From: Pelagicoccus sp. SDUM812002
GTDB taxonomy: Bacteria; Verrucomicrobiota; Verrucomicrobiia; Opitutales; Opitutaceae
Length of the DNA stretch: 64,000 nt
Assembly: GCF_031127835.1 (NCBI RefSeq)
Contig: NZ_JARXHX010000006.1
Coordinates: forward strand, 1 to 64,000
Direction: 5' to 3'
A model generated the notes under the pieces. The model was not told where the DNA came from, searched no databases, and saw only the letters and a program-made list of their open reading frames with translations. Of this stretch, positions 45,971 through 55,855 are shown one piece after another (positions within the stretch are counted from its first letter, which is position 1; every line of letters begins with the position of its first letter). Position numbers and translations under genes: made by a program.

Positions 45971-46924
45971 CTAGTCGATCCTCTTCAGGTACTTGAAAAG
46001 TTCGCTCTCGGTCGTGAGGATCAAAGTCGTATCCCCTTGCAGCACCGACTCGTAAGCTTCTAGCGACTTGATGAACTCATAGAACCCAACCGCCTCTGGA
46101 GACTGGTTGTACGCATCCGCATAGATCTCCGTAGCCTTCGCATCTGCATCACCCCGAACCTCGAGCACTGTGCGATAGGCGACCGACTCGATCTCCTGCA
46201 AGTCGCGACCGCGTTTACCATTGATCTTAGCAGCCTCGCCCGCGCCCTCGGAGCGGAACCGCTCCGCGATTTGCTGGCGCTCGGAAATCATGCGCTGGTA
46301 GATACTCCGTTCCACACTGTCGTGGTAGTTGACTCGCTTGAAACGAACGTCGAGCAACTCGATGCCAAGCTCCGTGAGCTTCTTCGCCGCTTCCTGGAAA
46401 ATCTCTTCCTCGACAGCGACGCGGCCCTTTTCGATATCGGGCAAGACACCCAAACTATTACTTTCCGCACCTAAGGTTTCGTCGATCTGAGGGGTGCGGC
46501 CTTTGGTGGAACGCACCACTTCGACAAGCTCATGCTTGGCGATCGCTTCCTTCGTCGCGGATCCCAGGATGCCGTCTAAGCGAGATTGAGCGCTCCGCTC
46601 GTCGCGAAGACGCAGGAAGAACTGCTTCGGGTCAGCGATTCTCCAACGCCCAAAGGTATCCACTTCGATAAAAGTCTTGTCCTTGGTTGTCATCTCCGTG
46701 GCACGACCGTCCCAGTCGAGTATCCGCTTTTCGATTACATTCGGCTTTTGCACGAACGGAACCATGAAGTGCAAGCCTGACTCGACCACAGGGTCGCCTA
46801 CCACCTCCCCGAATTGGGTGAGGATTACCTGTTCGGTTTCCCGGACGGTATAGATTGAATTGTAACCGACGATAACGACGGCCAATAGAGCTATGATTGA
46901 GAAAAATTGTGCGATTTGCTTCAT
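45971..46924 (-). CDS. hflC: HflC, SPFH-domain membrane protein
   Basis: 317 residues. N-terminal membrane anchor (FFSIIALLAVVIVGYNSIY), SPFH/band-7 domain from ETEQVILTQFGEV, and a coiled coil (ERFRSEGAGEAAKINGKRGR). With HflK it forms a large membrane assembly around FtsH and limits its proteolysis. It lies 24 nt downstream of hflK; the terminator ends the operon. Confidence 0.95.
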   Translation of the reverse strand: MKQIAQFFSIIALLAVVIVGYNSIYTVRETEQVILTQFGEVVGDPVVESGLHFMVPFVQKPNVIEKRILDWDGRATEMTTKDKTFIEVDTFGRWRIADPKQFFLRLRDERSAQSRLDGILGSATKEAIAKHELVEVVRSTKGRTPQIDETLGAESNSLGVLPDIEKGRVAVEEEIFQEAAKKLTELGIELLDVRFKRVNYHDSVERSIYQRMISERQQIAERFRSEGAGEAAKINGKRGRDLQEIESVAYRTVLEVRGDADAKATEIYADAYNQSPEAVGFYEFIKSLEAYESVLQGDTTLILTTESELFKYLKRID

Positions 46925-46948
46925 GCTAAATGTCTCCTGCTTCAGGCT

Positions 46949-47929
46949 TTAGTTCTGGTTGAGCTGCAAGAGCGGCAATACCGAGCTGGCATCGCTATCG
47001 AGCACGATTTTCTTATCGATTCCCGAAACGACTTCCTGCATCGTCTCCAGATAGATACGACGCTTCGTCACTTCCGGCGCTTTAACGTATTCCTTCAACA
47101 TCGCTTCGAATCGAGCCACGTCTCCTTCCGCTTCATTTACGCGTTTGAGGGCATAACCTTCAGCCTCCTGGATTGACTGGTTCGCGAGACCGCGAGCGCG
47201 AGGGATCACCTTATTGTACTCACCATTCGCGACATTGATCATGCTTTCACGCTCTTGCTGGGCTTGATTTACCTCGTTGAATGAGGGCCTTACTTGCTCC
47301 GGCGGGTTTACGTTCTGCAACTCAACCAAGTCGATGCGAAGTCCTAGCTCATACTTGTCGACCAAGGTCTGCATTTGATCCAAGGCCACCACAGAAATCT
47401 CCTGACGCCCGATGGTGATAACTTCATCGACCGTTCGATCACCTACCACCGTTCGCATCACAGACTCCGAAATGTCGCGCAAGGTTTCCTCAGGATCTCG
47501 CACCTTAAATAGGAAAAGCTTCGGATCTTCGATGCGATACTGCAAATTCCACTCAACCGAGGCTGCATTCAAATCGCCCGTTACCATGCTGCGTTCCGCC
47601 ATTTGCTCGGACCGGCTCGCCGAATACTGGGTCCGGTTTGTCGCTCCAGAAGAGCCAAAGCCGAACTCCTGCTTCATCTGTCGCTGCACCGGGACGACTT
47701 CCACCTGATCAATGTTGAAGGGCAACTTGAACTGCAAACCGGGGTCCACCGTGTCCTTGTATTTTCCGAACCTGAGGACCACACCTTGCGATTCCGCTGG
47801 CACGGTGTAGACGCTGGAAAACCCAGCCCAAACCAATAGTCCAATTGCGACGAGACCAAAGATGCCCCCGAACTGTCCCTTTAAGTTTTTGAAACTCTCG
47901 GGTACGTTAATTTCTATTCTATCCGCCAT
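46949..47929 (-). CDS. hflK: HflK, SPFH-domain membrane protein
   Basis: 326 residues. Membrane helix (GGIFGLVAIGLLVWAGFSSV), then YTVPAESQGVVLRFGKY, the band-7 opening of HflK. DLVELQNVNPPEQVRPSFNE is the HflK signature, followed by a helical C-terminal part. Partner of HflC in regulating FtsH. First gene of hflK-hflC; divergent from the cytochrome c gene at 48079. Confidence 0.95.
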   Translation of the reverse strand: MADRIEINVPESFKNLKGQFGGIFGLVAIGLLVWAGFSSVYTVPAESQGVVLRFGKYKDTVDPGLQFKLPFNIDQVEVVPVQRQMKQEFGFGSSGATNRTQYSASRSEQMAERSMVTGDLNAASVEWNLQYRIEDPKLFLFKVRDPEETLRDISESVMRTVVGDRTVDEVITIGRQEISVVALDQMQTLVDKYELGLRIDLVELQNVNPPEQVRPSFNEVNQAQQERESMINVANGEYNKVIPRARGLANQSIQEAEGYALKRVNEAEGDVARFEAMLKEYVKAPEVTKRRIYLETMQEVVSGIDKKIVLDSDASSVLPLLQLNQN

Positions 47930-48078
47930 ATCATCCCATTACTCAGGCAGACTCAATTTGGCGCAACGAATTTCGATTCCCCTTCCAAATGACCGAATTT
48001 AAAGGGCTCTTTTTGGACTTCGCATTTGATAAGCCGAACTTAACACTCATTCTCGCCCACCTAATTTAACGCAAAACC

Positions 48079-51000
48079 ATGATTCGCCCCCCTAATTTCC
48101 TAAAGGTAGCTGTCGTCGGCTTCCTCCTCGCAACCTTGTTCGAGCTGCAAGCCGCCCCACTCGGCAAATTCATCGACCCAGCAGACGCTTGGAATCGAGC
48201 CAGCTCCATCGAATTGTCGGATGACTCTACCCACTTCCGCGCCACAGAATCGGCAAGCGGCGACATCTACTACACCGATGGCTTTTCCGGCGAAAACGGC
48301 TATCTGCTAACCCTTTCGAACTACTCCGACCAGATCGTATCCTTCGAATACCTCGTCCCTGAAGACTCCCAAGCTGGGGTTTATTTGCAAGGACGCTACG
48401 AAGTGAAGCTCTCTACAGACGCGGCGGGAACCCTTGCCGGCGGCACTCGAGACGACGAAAGCTTCGACCCGCACCCTCCCCGAGCTTCCGCCAGCAATCC
48501 AGTCGGCCAGTGGAACAAGATCACCATCCGTTTCCGTACTTTCCGTAGCGACGAGACCTTCAACAAGCTCGCCAACGCGACCTTCTTGGAAGTCACCCTC
48601 AACGGTGAGAGCGTCCATGACGACGCCCAAATCCCTAACTTCACTCCTGGCTCGATTCGCGAGTGGGAGCAGTTCGACGGTCCCCTTGCTTTCCGAGCCG
48701 CCAACGGACCTATCGCTTTCCGAAACTTCCAGATCGACCATGCAGACTATTCTGCAGTCGAAGTGCCCGAGCCTGGGCAATTGACAAACGAAACCGAACT
48801 CGTCGACCAAGTCCAGCTAGGTAAAGAGACCTTCACCGGCATTGGCTGTATTGAGTGTCACACTACAAAAAAAGGGGATACCTCCTTCAAGACTGGACCA
48901 AACCTCTTCGGACTCTTCCAAAAAACCCCTAAAAAGCACGAAGTCCATGAGCCGGCCTCCGACGCCCGCTTCTCCATCGAAGCAAATCTCACCTACGCCA
49001 AACGATCCATTCGCAATCCTGCTGTGGAGCTTGCGATCACCAGCGCCGGCCCAAATGCCGGTCAACCCTACCTCCCTATCATGGTTCCGTATAGCGAGGA
49101 GATGCTTTCCAACGCCAAGGCCGACGCGATCTATCGCTACCTTTCCACCCTCAACGACGACGCTCAACGCGGGCCGGTCGAATTCCTCGTAGCGAAAGAC
49201 GGACCTACCGAATACGACCCGATCGCCGACACCATGCAAGTTTTGGTCAAGGACCGTACCCGCATCCAACGCGGCTCGATGAAAGACGTATCCGGGAGAT
49301 CTATACACGTCGGACTTCCCATCGGCCTCAACTATACATTCGATCCGAGAACGCTCGCTATCGAAAAAGTTTGGCAGGGTGGATTTCTCAACGGAGCTGG
49401 CGAGTGGGAAAACCGCGGCGGCAGCGGCTTCGAGCCTGGATATGAAAACAAGGGAATCGGGCTTCCAGGAAAAGGCGGTCTGCTATCCCCACTCGGGATG
49501 GATGGCGAACACATCGACTTCTCCTTCAAGGAATCAAAACTTCGCGACTTCGATACCATAAACGCTTCCCTCAATAGCGAACAGGACCACCTCGAGCTAC
49601 TCGCCGAAATCGATGCCCGATTCCTAGGTTATACTCTACCGTCCCAGCCTGCCGACGCGTCACCAACATTCCACTACCGTGTTGGAAAAAATAACTTATC
49701 GATGCAGACGGTCATCGAAAAAGATGGCAGCGCAAAAATCCACCTATCCGGCAACCTCTCGGAGCCACAGACCTTCAAAGCCAATATCGACACCCTGCAC
49801 GGGGCCAGAGTGAGCCACGGAAGCCTAGACGAAGAGGGCCTTTGGACTCTACCCGCTACTAACAAGCTCAAAGCCACCCTCTCAGGAGAGATTGGCCTCG
49901 CTGCGCTTGTATGGCGTCCTGAGCCTACGGATGCCGATTATCTCGAACAAAAGTTAATCGTGCAAGAAACGGAAGCGGTGCTGCCACTGGGCTACCGCTC
50001 CGAGCAGTACCTTCCCCCCCACGATAATTTCGGCCGCGACCTGCTCTTCGAAGCCACTGCAATCGACGTCGCTCCAGATGGCACCATCGTGGTCGGCACT
50101 CGTACCTCCGGCATCTGGCGCATCGTCAACGGACAGTGGCAACTCTTCGCCGAGGGCCTGTTCGACTGCCTCGGCCTCGTAGTCGAAGATGAAAGCGGAC
50201 TCACCATCGTAGCCGGACAAAAACCAGAGCTTACCCGAATATCGGATACAGACGGCGACGGAATCGCCGACACATTCGAAACTCTCTCGGACCAGTTCAG
50301 CTACCACAGCAACTACCACTCCTACATGCACGGACCCGTGAGAGACGCGGCTGGAAATTACTACTACAACTTAAACCTACTCCACGCCGACGAAGCCATC
50401 TTCAAGGGCGGCGGTCTTTATATGGGAAGCTCCGGTGGCTACAGCGGTTGGACCATCAAAGTAACTCCCGAAGGAGAGTTCATTCCTTGGGCCAGCGGAC
50501 TGCGCAGCCCAGCGGGCCTCGGCATCGATCCCCAAGGGACACTATGGTACGCCGACAACCAAGGCGAGTACGTCGGAACGTCCAAGCTCTTCATTCTCGA
50601 GGAGAATAAGTACTACGGGCACCCCTCGGGCCTCGTCGACCTGCCCGGCATGAAACCCGATTCCGCGGAATTGCGATGGCCAGCTGCCGGCGCAAACCGC
50701 GAAACAGCTGTCGCGCTCTTTCCTCACAACAAAGTGGCGAATTCGCCCGGTCACATGGCATGGGACACCACAGAGGGCGAGTTCGGCCCCTTCGCCGGTC
50801 AAATGTTCATCGGAGACCAGACTCAGTCAAAGCTCCTGCGCGTAGCGACTTACCAAGTGGAGGGTGAGACCAGAGCAGCGGTCATCCCCTTCGGCGAGAA
50901 TCTCCAATCAGGAATCATGCGACCCGTTTTCTTAGGAGACGGCAGTCTCTTGCTCGGGCAGACGGGGCGCGGCTGGCAAGCTCAGGGCGGAAAAATCGCA

Positions 51001-51372
51001 AGTCTGCAACGCTTAGTCTGGGATGGCAAAACCGTCGCTCAAGCGATCCACTCCGCTAAGCTCAGCGCGGACCTCTCCACAATTACCGTTCAGCTCACGC
51101 AGCCACTAAGTTCGAGTGTAAGCGCGGAGCAACTACAGTCGCTCGCCTCAACCACCTCATGGATGTACCGAGACGCTCCTGACTACGGTTCGCCAGAGCT
51201 CGACACGATTGAACATAGCGTTAATGGCGTAAAGCTATCCAGCGACCGAAAGCAGGTAACATTAACGCTCGCCCCCGAAACCTATGCCACCCAAGAGTTC
51301 CGAACCAGCCGCGTGTACCATTTGAAGCTGAAGCTCGCCGAGGAACTCGAAGCCTACATAACCAGCAAGTAG
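48079..51372 (+). CDS. secreted concanavalin-like / cytochrome c / beta-propeller fusion protein
   Basis: 1097 residues. Signal peptide (FLKVAVVGFLLATLFELQA); a DUF1080-like (3-keto-disaccharide hydrolase-type) beta-sandwich at about 30-225 (FSGENGYLLT, QWNKITIRF, FRNFQIDHADY). Cytochrome c domain at about 245-365 with C257-x-x-C260-H261 and likely axial Met in PIMVPYSEEML. A mid-region of unknown fold at about 375-640, then a six-bladed propeller (sorbosone dehydrogenase-like) at about 655-1000 (ATAIDVAPDGTIVVGTRTSG, GLGIDPQGTLWYADNQGE). Typical of Planctomycetes/Verrucomicrobia carbohydrate oxidation. Predicted to oxidise a sugar derivative and pass electrons to the heme; this is inference. 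Confidence 0.88.
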   Translation: MIRPPNFLKVAVVGFLLATLFELQAAPLGKFIDPADAWNRASSIELSDDSTHFRATESASGDIYYTDGFSGENGYLLTLSNYSDQIVSFEYLVPEDSQAGVYLQGRYEVKLSTDAAGTLAGGTRDDESFDPHPPRASASNPVGQWNKITIRFRTFRSDETFNKLANATFLEVTLNGESVHDDAQIPNFTPGSIREWEQFDGPLAFRAANGPIAFRNFQIDHADYSAVEVPEPGQLTNETELVDQVQLGKETFTGIGCIECHTTKKGDTSFKTGPNLFGLFQKTPKKHEVHEPASDARFSIEANLTYAKRSIRNPAVELAITSAGPNAGQPYLPIMVPYSEEMLSNAKADAIYRYLSTLNDDAQRGPVEFLVAKDGPTEYDPIADTMQVLVKDRTRIQRGSMKDVSGRSIHVGLPIGLNYTFDPRTLAIEKVWQGGFLNGAGEWENRGGSGFEPGYENKGIGLPGKGGLLSPLGMDGEHIDFSFKESKLRDFDTINASLNSEQDHLELLAEIDARFLGYTLPSQPADASPTFHYRVGKNNLSMQTVIEKDGSAKIHLSGNLSEPQTFKANIDTLHGARVSHGSLDEEGLWTLPATNKLKATLSGEIGLAALVWRPEPTDADYLEQKLIVQETEAVLPLGYRSEQYLPPHDNFGRDLLFEATAIDVAPDGTIVVGTRTSGIWRIVNGQWQLFAEGLFDCLGLVVEDESGLTIVAGQKPELTRISDTDGDGIADTFETLSDQFSYHSNYHSYMHGPVRDAAGNYYYNLNLLHADEAIFKGGGLYMGSSGGYSGWTIKVTPEGEFIPWASGLRSPAGLGIDPQGTLWYADNQGEYVGTSKLFILEENKYYGHPSGLVDLPGMKPDSAELRWPAAGANRETAVALFPHNKVANSPGHMAWDTTEGEFGPFAGQMFIGDQTQSKLLRVATYQVEGETRAAVIPFGENLQSGIMRPVFLGDGSLLLGQTGRGWQAQGGKIASLQRLVWDGKTVAQAIHSAKLSADLSTITVQLTQPLSSSVSAEQLQSLASTTSWMYRDAPDYGSPELDTIEHSVNGVKLSSDRKQVTLTLAPETYATQEFRTSRVYHLKLKLAEELEAYITSK

Positions 51373-51443
51373 CGCTTGGAGCTGCGTCTCCGAGAACGCC
51401 TTAAACTCTCGTCCGCAGAATAACCGAGGCTTGCCAGGCTCGA

Positions 51444-53549
51444 TTATCCTACTCGCTGCAGCTGCATCCAGCTGTAGCGGTTAAATAAGGGCTCCCAAGA
51501 CTCGTGCAAGTCCTCCGGGTCCAGGGTCCAAACTTGACGATGCAACCAGCTCATCAGGTCTGCATCGCCGAGCACTAGCTTGCACTCAGAAGCTCGCAGC
51601 CCTTCCACTCCTTTGAAGAGTAACGACTCGCCCAAGCGCTCCGCATTGGCCGCGTCCAACGTCGACTCAGACTCGCGAGCGAGAGTGACACGGATAGAAT
51701 TCAAATAAGGGTCCACGGCTGCGTTCATCAGACCCGCCACCGAATCCGTCTCTTCGAAAATCCAGTTCTTGCGTTTCCAATCCTCCTCGTACGCATGCAC
51801 CGCTACCAACTCTTCCGAAACTTCATGTTCCACCGGCGTCTCCAATATTCCCATACGCCTCAGCCATCGCCCAATCGACGGTTTGCTCGAAATCCAAGAA
51901 ACGATAGGGGCTAATACCATAGCCCCGCTAACCGGTAAGGTCCAATAGAGAAAAGACTCACTCACCTGCCGGGCCAGAAGTGTAAAAGCTATGCCTACGA
52001 TTGCATGCCCGCGGTGCGAAACAAACGCGTCGTACAGACTCAAGCCATCTCCCGCCAAGCGGTTTTGAGTGCTCCAGCCCACGCCCTTGCCTAGAGCCGT
52101 AAAAACCACGAACTGTCCGTGGTAGAGCATCATGATCGGTGCCACCAAAGCAGAACTCACGATCTCAAGCAGCACACTCAAGGTACAGCGAATCCCTCCA
52201 CCAAAAACACGCGTCCTCCCTTCACTCAAAAACGCGTCAAGCAACGCTAGTACCTTCGGCAAAAACAAAAGGCTGAACGTCACTCCCGCAACGAGTAGAC
52301 CGTGGTCGGACAAAGGTATACGAAATAAATCTCCAAAACCCGAAGTAGGCAGCAACGACAAGTTACTCCGGACGCGGTTATACATCAGAATTCCGCTCAG
52401 CACGAGGAACAATGCCCACAGCAACGAGGACGCGTACCCCATGATCCCATTGCCTAGGTGCAGCCGGCTCGCGAAGGTAAGACCACGCGAGAAGAGCAGC
52501 CAAAAGTGCTGCATATTTCCCTGGCACCAACGACGGTCACGCTTCGCGTGCTCCACCATGTCCTGAGGGCATTCCTCGTAGCTACCTTCCAAGTCATCAG
52601 CCAAACGCACCTCGAAACCAGCCCGCTGCATAAGGGCCGCTTCGACGAAGTCGTGGCTCAAAATTTTGCCTCCAAAAGGCTCCCGCCCCGGCAGGTCCGG
52701 CAAGGCACAGTGCTCGATAAAGGGGGCCATACGAATGATCGCGTTATGTCCCCAATAGTTACCTTGCCCACCTTGCCAAAAGTTCAGCCCCGCTATGAAC
52801 ACAGGTCCGTAGAAGTGATTCGAGAATTGCTGCAACCGGCCCCAAAAGCTTTCCGAATAGACGATTTTAGGGGCAGTCTGCAAAATCCCTATGCGTGTAT
52901 CCGCTTCCATCCGACGATAGAGGGCAGTCAATGTCTCGCCACTCATAATACTGTCCGCGTCGAGCGTCACCATGTAGCGGTAGCGAGCTCCCCAGCTTTC
53001 GCAAAATTCAAGCAAGTTACCCGCCTTCTTGTCTGTATTCACAGAACGGCGACGATAATATATGCGACCAAAGGCCTTTAAGTCACGACATAGGGCAGCC
53101 CAGCTTTGCTCTTCCTCCAGCCATCGTTCCGGCTTGGTGGAGTCACTTAGAATGTAGAAGTCGAAAAACTCAGCGCCCTTTTGTTTCTGCAGCGACTCGT
53201 ACATCGTCTTAAGTCCCGCGAAAACTCGACGAGGGTCCTCGTTGTAGACAGGCAAAACAACTGCCACGCTTCCCGGATTGTCCGGATCGAGGCAGGTTTC
53301 AGCAGGTCGCCTAGCTTCTCTCCGGCGCTTGAAAAAGCCGACAAGTGAATGCGTCGCACCCCAGGAAATATTCCACGTGAGGATCGCAAACAAGAAACTT
53401 ACCGGCCAAAGTCCTTGCTCGATGCCTACGCGCCACAGCAGGTTCCCGAATAAAACCGTCGGGAATATCGTAAACAGCAATGCCGTTACGAAAAAAAACA
53501 ACCGCTGCCAGTCAAAGAACTTCCCGAAGTTTATGATTTCACCTTTCAT
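51444..53549 (-). CDS. opgH: OpgH-like glucan glucosyltransferase (C-terminal main part)
   Basis: Polymerises osmoregulated periplasmic glucan from UDP-glucose at the inner membrane. 701 residues from the ATG at 53549, which lies one base after the stop of the preceding gene; a start at 53588 would overlap it. Two helices, then the GT2 domain with VVLPVYNEDPRRVFAGL, LDADSIMSG, ILSHDFVEAALM and RRWCQGN, then further helices and a C-terminal segment ending in RVWTLDPEDLH-like (RQVWTLDPEDLH). E. coli OpgH is 847 residues; here about 130-150 N-terminal residues and the first helix are missing from this frame and seem to be encoded separately. Confidence 0.92.
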   Translation of the reverse strand: MKGEIINFGKFFDWQRLFFFVTALLFTIFPTVLFGNLLWRVGIEQGLWPVSFLFAILTWNISWGATHSLVGFFKRRREARRPAETCLDPDNPGSVAVVLPVYNEDPRRVFAGLKTMYESLQKQKGAEFFDFYILSDSTKPERWLEEEQSWAALCRDLKAFGRIYYRRRSVNTDKKAGNLLEFCESWGARYRYMVTLDADSIMSGETLTALYRRMEADTRIGILQTAPKIVYSESFWGRLQQFSNHFYGPVFIAGLNFWQGGQGNYWGHNAIIRMAPFIEHCALPDLPGREPFGGKILSHDFVEAALMQRAGFEVRLADDLEGSYEECPQDMVEHAKRDRRWCQGNMQHFWLLFSRGLTFASRLHLGNGIMGYASSLLWALFLVLSGILMYNRVRSNLSLLPTSGFGDLFRIPLSDHGLLVAGVTFSLLFLPKVLALLDAFLSEGRTRVFGGGIRCTLSVLLEIVSSALVAPIMMLYHGQFVVFTALGKGVGWSTQNRLAGDGLSLYDAFVSHRGHAIVGIAFTLLARQVSESFLYWTLPVSGAMVLAPIVSWISSKPSIGRWLRRMGILETPVEHEVSEELVAVHAYEEDWKRKNWIFEETDSVAGLMNAAVDPYLNSIRVTLARESESTLDAANAERLGESLLFKGVEGLRASECKLVLGDADLMSWLHRQVWTLDPEDLHESWEPLFNRYSWMQLQRVG

Positions 53550-53550
53550 A

Positions 53551-54123
53551 TCAATGCAGCAAGTAGACGAGCAGGCCGACTCCGCCAAGGTACAAGGTCC
53601 AGACGAAAAGGGCCCCGAGTATCGGCCACCTATCGATCACTCGCCAGGTCTCGTCCGCGACGGCTGACACCGGCCCTAAGTCGATATCGCGAGGTGTCAT
53701 ACGAGCTTTACTAAATTCCGGCCCCGTACTCAAGTAGGTCGCTTTCATCGCCTCCAAAAACGCTTCCGGCCACGGCCCAGGGTGCAAGAACTCGTTCTGC
53801 CATCGGGTCGGCATGTCAGCTAGGAACAAGGCCAGACGACCTTGGGCGCCCAATTCTCCATGCTCGACGCCCGCTGCATCCAAGACCTTGCCAAACCAAG
53901 TGCGTACCACCTCCTTAGCTTCTTCCATCGCGAGAACCGAAGCGGACTTTGCGCTCCCCTCAAATCGTTCAGCAGCCCGCGAAAGAATCTGAGCCACTAG
54001 CTGGCTTAGGAGCAAGCGGTCACGGATATGCAGAGCGCAGAAGTATGCCTCCACCCGCTCGTAAGCCTCGCTCCAGTCGACGAAGCCCTCGCTTCCCGGA
54101 ACGATCCTATTCAGCGAGTCCAT
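53551..54123 (-). CDS. putative detached N-terminal region of OpgH
   Basis: 190 residues from the ATG at 54123 (MDSLNRIVP), overlapping the opgG stop by 13 nt. Mostly helical and soluble. It ends ARMTPRDIDLGPVSAVADET, WRVIDRWP and one helix (ILGALFVWTLYLGGVGLLVYL) right at the stop. The order of TPR, WR, R and helix matches the region before and including the first helix of E. coli OpgH (DVTPRYLARL... KWRTVGTIRRY). The next gene starts at 53549 with the later helices. So opgH seems split between two translationally coupled genes (inference). In E. coli the N-terminal part binds FtsZ. Confidence 0.6.
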   Translation of the reverse strand: MDSLNRIVPGSEGFVDWSEAYERVEAYFCALHIRDRLLLSQLVAQILSRAAERFEGSAKSASVLAMEEAKEVVRTWFGKVLDAAGVEHGELGAQGRLALFLADMPTRWQNEFLHPGPWPEAFLEAMKATYLSTGPEFSKARMTPRDIDLGPVSAVADETWRVIDRWPILGALFVWTLYLGGVGLLVYLLH

Positions 54124-55628
54124 TGATACGCCCAAACTTCGGAATTGTTTCCGTCCGAGAAAAGCAGCTGGCAACGAGCTTCCGTAGTGCCTTCATCCCC
54201 GATGCCTTCCATACGCAGAACCGCGCGCCAAGTTTTTGAATACGGATTCCAAACCACATGATCATCGACCAGACGAGCAGCACCTTCCACTACAGCGAGC
54301 AACTCCGGTGGCTCTGCCCCTTCGACTCCAGTAAAGTCTACTACGAAAACCTCCGTCCCCGGGTACGATGGATCCGCTCCCGTTCGGGTAGAGGTCACGA
54401 TGGAGCTCGGATAAGCAACCGGAGCGGGCTCAGGGGTCCAATGAATTGTGTATTCATAATCCAGTACAGTGCCAGATTCCGGCAAAACCGCTGGCTCCCA
54501 AAACGCGATTACATTGTCTTCAAACTCGGTCTCCGTCGGCAACTCTACAAGCTTTATAAAACCCTTCCCCCAATCACCTTTCGGCTCCACCCAGACCGAA
54601 GGACGGTTATGATACTCCGCTTCAAGGTCTTGGTAGCTGGCAAATTCTCGATCCCGCTGCATCAAGCCGAATCCATTGACTTGGTTTACACCAAAATAGG
54701 ACAAGCGCGTCTTGTCTCCTAGGTCGAGCGCGCGCCATATCGGTTCGTTATCCTTTTCTAGAATGATCAGGCCATCGGAATCGTGTACCTCCGGGCGGTA
54801 GTCTCGCTCGCTGCTCGAGCGGTTCTCACCTCGCCAAAACATGCTAGTCAGAGGAGCGATCCCAAGGCTATCGACCGAATCGCGGAAAAAAAGCCGGGCT
54901 TTCACATCCATAATCGTCGCATCGCCCGGACGAATGACGAACTCATAGGCGCCCGTTACGCTGGGACCGTCAAGCAGAGCGAACATGACCACCGAAGTCG
55001 AATCGATCTGCGGCTTGCCCAGCCAAACCTGCTTAAACTTCGGAAACTCTTCTGGCTGTCCCAATCCTGAGTCGATGGCGATTCCACGAGCCGAGGTCCC
55101 ATACCGCGTATCTAGTCCTGTGCCGCGGAAATAACTCGCTCCAAGAAACGACGCAATTTCCCGATAATCCGATCTACCATCCACTGCATAGGAGAGCCGC
55201 AAGCCCGCATAATCGAGCGAGGACGGGATAGAATCTGCCAAAGCCTGGTCTTCAAAGTCGAAAAACTCGCTCAAGTAACGAATATGTTGTTCATGGGTGG
55301 GCGTGAATTCGTGCACTTTGACTCGATCTTTGTGCAGAAAGCCCGGATGGAAAAAGCCGAGGCTGAAGGGTAAGTTCTCACTCTTCCAAAGATACTTGTC
55401 CGCATTGTAGCGAATCTTCCGATACGCGTCGTAATCGAGATCGCTCAGGACCTTGGGAAGAGGGCCAGGAGCGACATAGTCGCTCTCCGCGAGATCGGCC
55501 GCCAGATTTGATACGTAAGCGAAGTCCACTTCAACTCGTCGCATCGCATCGAGCGAAGCGCAGCCCGAGAGTAATACAGTGAAGGCGGCAACGAACGGAG
55601 TTCGTCCGAGATAGTCAGATAAAACCAT
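54111..55628 (-). CDS. opgG: OpgG/OpgD-family glucan biosynthesis protein, lipoprotein
   Basis: 505 residues. A lipobox-like signal peptide (TPFVAAFTVLLSGCASL, Cys23) suggests an outer-membrane or inner-membrane lipoprotein, unlike the soluble OpgG of E. coli. YDAYRKIRYNADKYLW, FLGASYFRG, YGTSARGIAID and RDREFASYQDLEAEYHNRPS are family motifs, with the C-terminal Ig-like domain after about 390. It works in branching or release of periplasmic glucans. First gene of opgG-X-opgH with overlapping junctions. Confidence 0.93.
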   Translation of the reverse strand: MVLSDYLGRTPFVAAFTVLLSGCASLDAMRRVEVDFAYVSNLAADLAESDYVAPGPLPKVLSDLDYDAYRKIRYNADKYLWKSENLPFSLGFFHPGFLHKDRVKVHEFTPTHEQHIRYLSEFFDFEDQALADSIPSSLDYAGLRLSYAVDGRSDYREIASFLGASYFRGTGLDTRYGTSARGIAIDSGLGQPEEFPKFKQVWLGKPQIDSTSVVMFALLDGPSVTGAYEFVIRPGDATIMDVKARLFFRDSVDSLGIAPLTSMFWRGENRSSSERDYRPEVHDSDGLIILEKDNEPIWRALDLGDKTRLSYFGVNQVNGFGLMQRDREFASYQDLEAEYHNRPSVWVEPKGDWGKGFIKLVELPTETEFEDNVIAFWEPAVLPESGTVLDYEYTIHWTPEPAPVAYPSSIVTSTRTGADPSYPGTEVFVVDFTGVEGAEPPELLAVVEGAARLVDDHVVWNPYSKTWRAVLRMEGIGDEGTTEARCQLLFSDGNNSEVWAYQWTR

Positions 55629-55855
55629 GAGACAAGAAGTTGGCGAAAAAAGTGGATATTGGTAAAAGGAAAGGCTGATACTAAGCCACTCCTATACCGG
55701 ATCGAGCATGAAATGTTCCCACTCCAAAACGTCAGAGGAGTCCCTCCGAGTGCCTTCACAGGCGATTTTTCGTGAAATAGCAGCAAACTGCCTTCGTGAT
55801 CCCACGAAGTAAAAACGACCTCGCTATCGAAATCACCGTCCTTTGACTCCCGACC

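Noticed and set aside
45786-45974. 62-codon plus-strand frame
   Set aside because: It runs through the hflKC terminator and into hflC on the other strand; the C-terminal part is clearly not coding.
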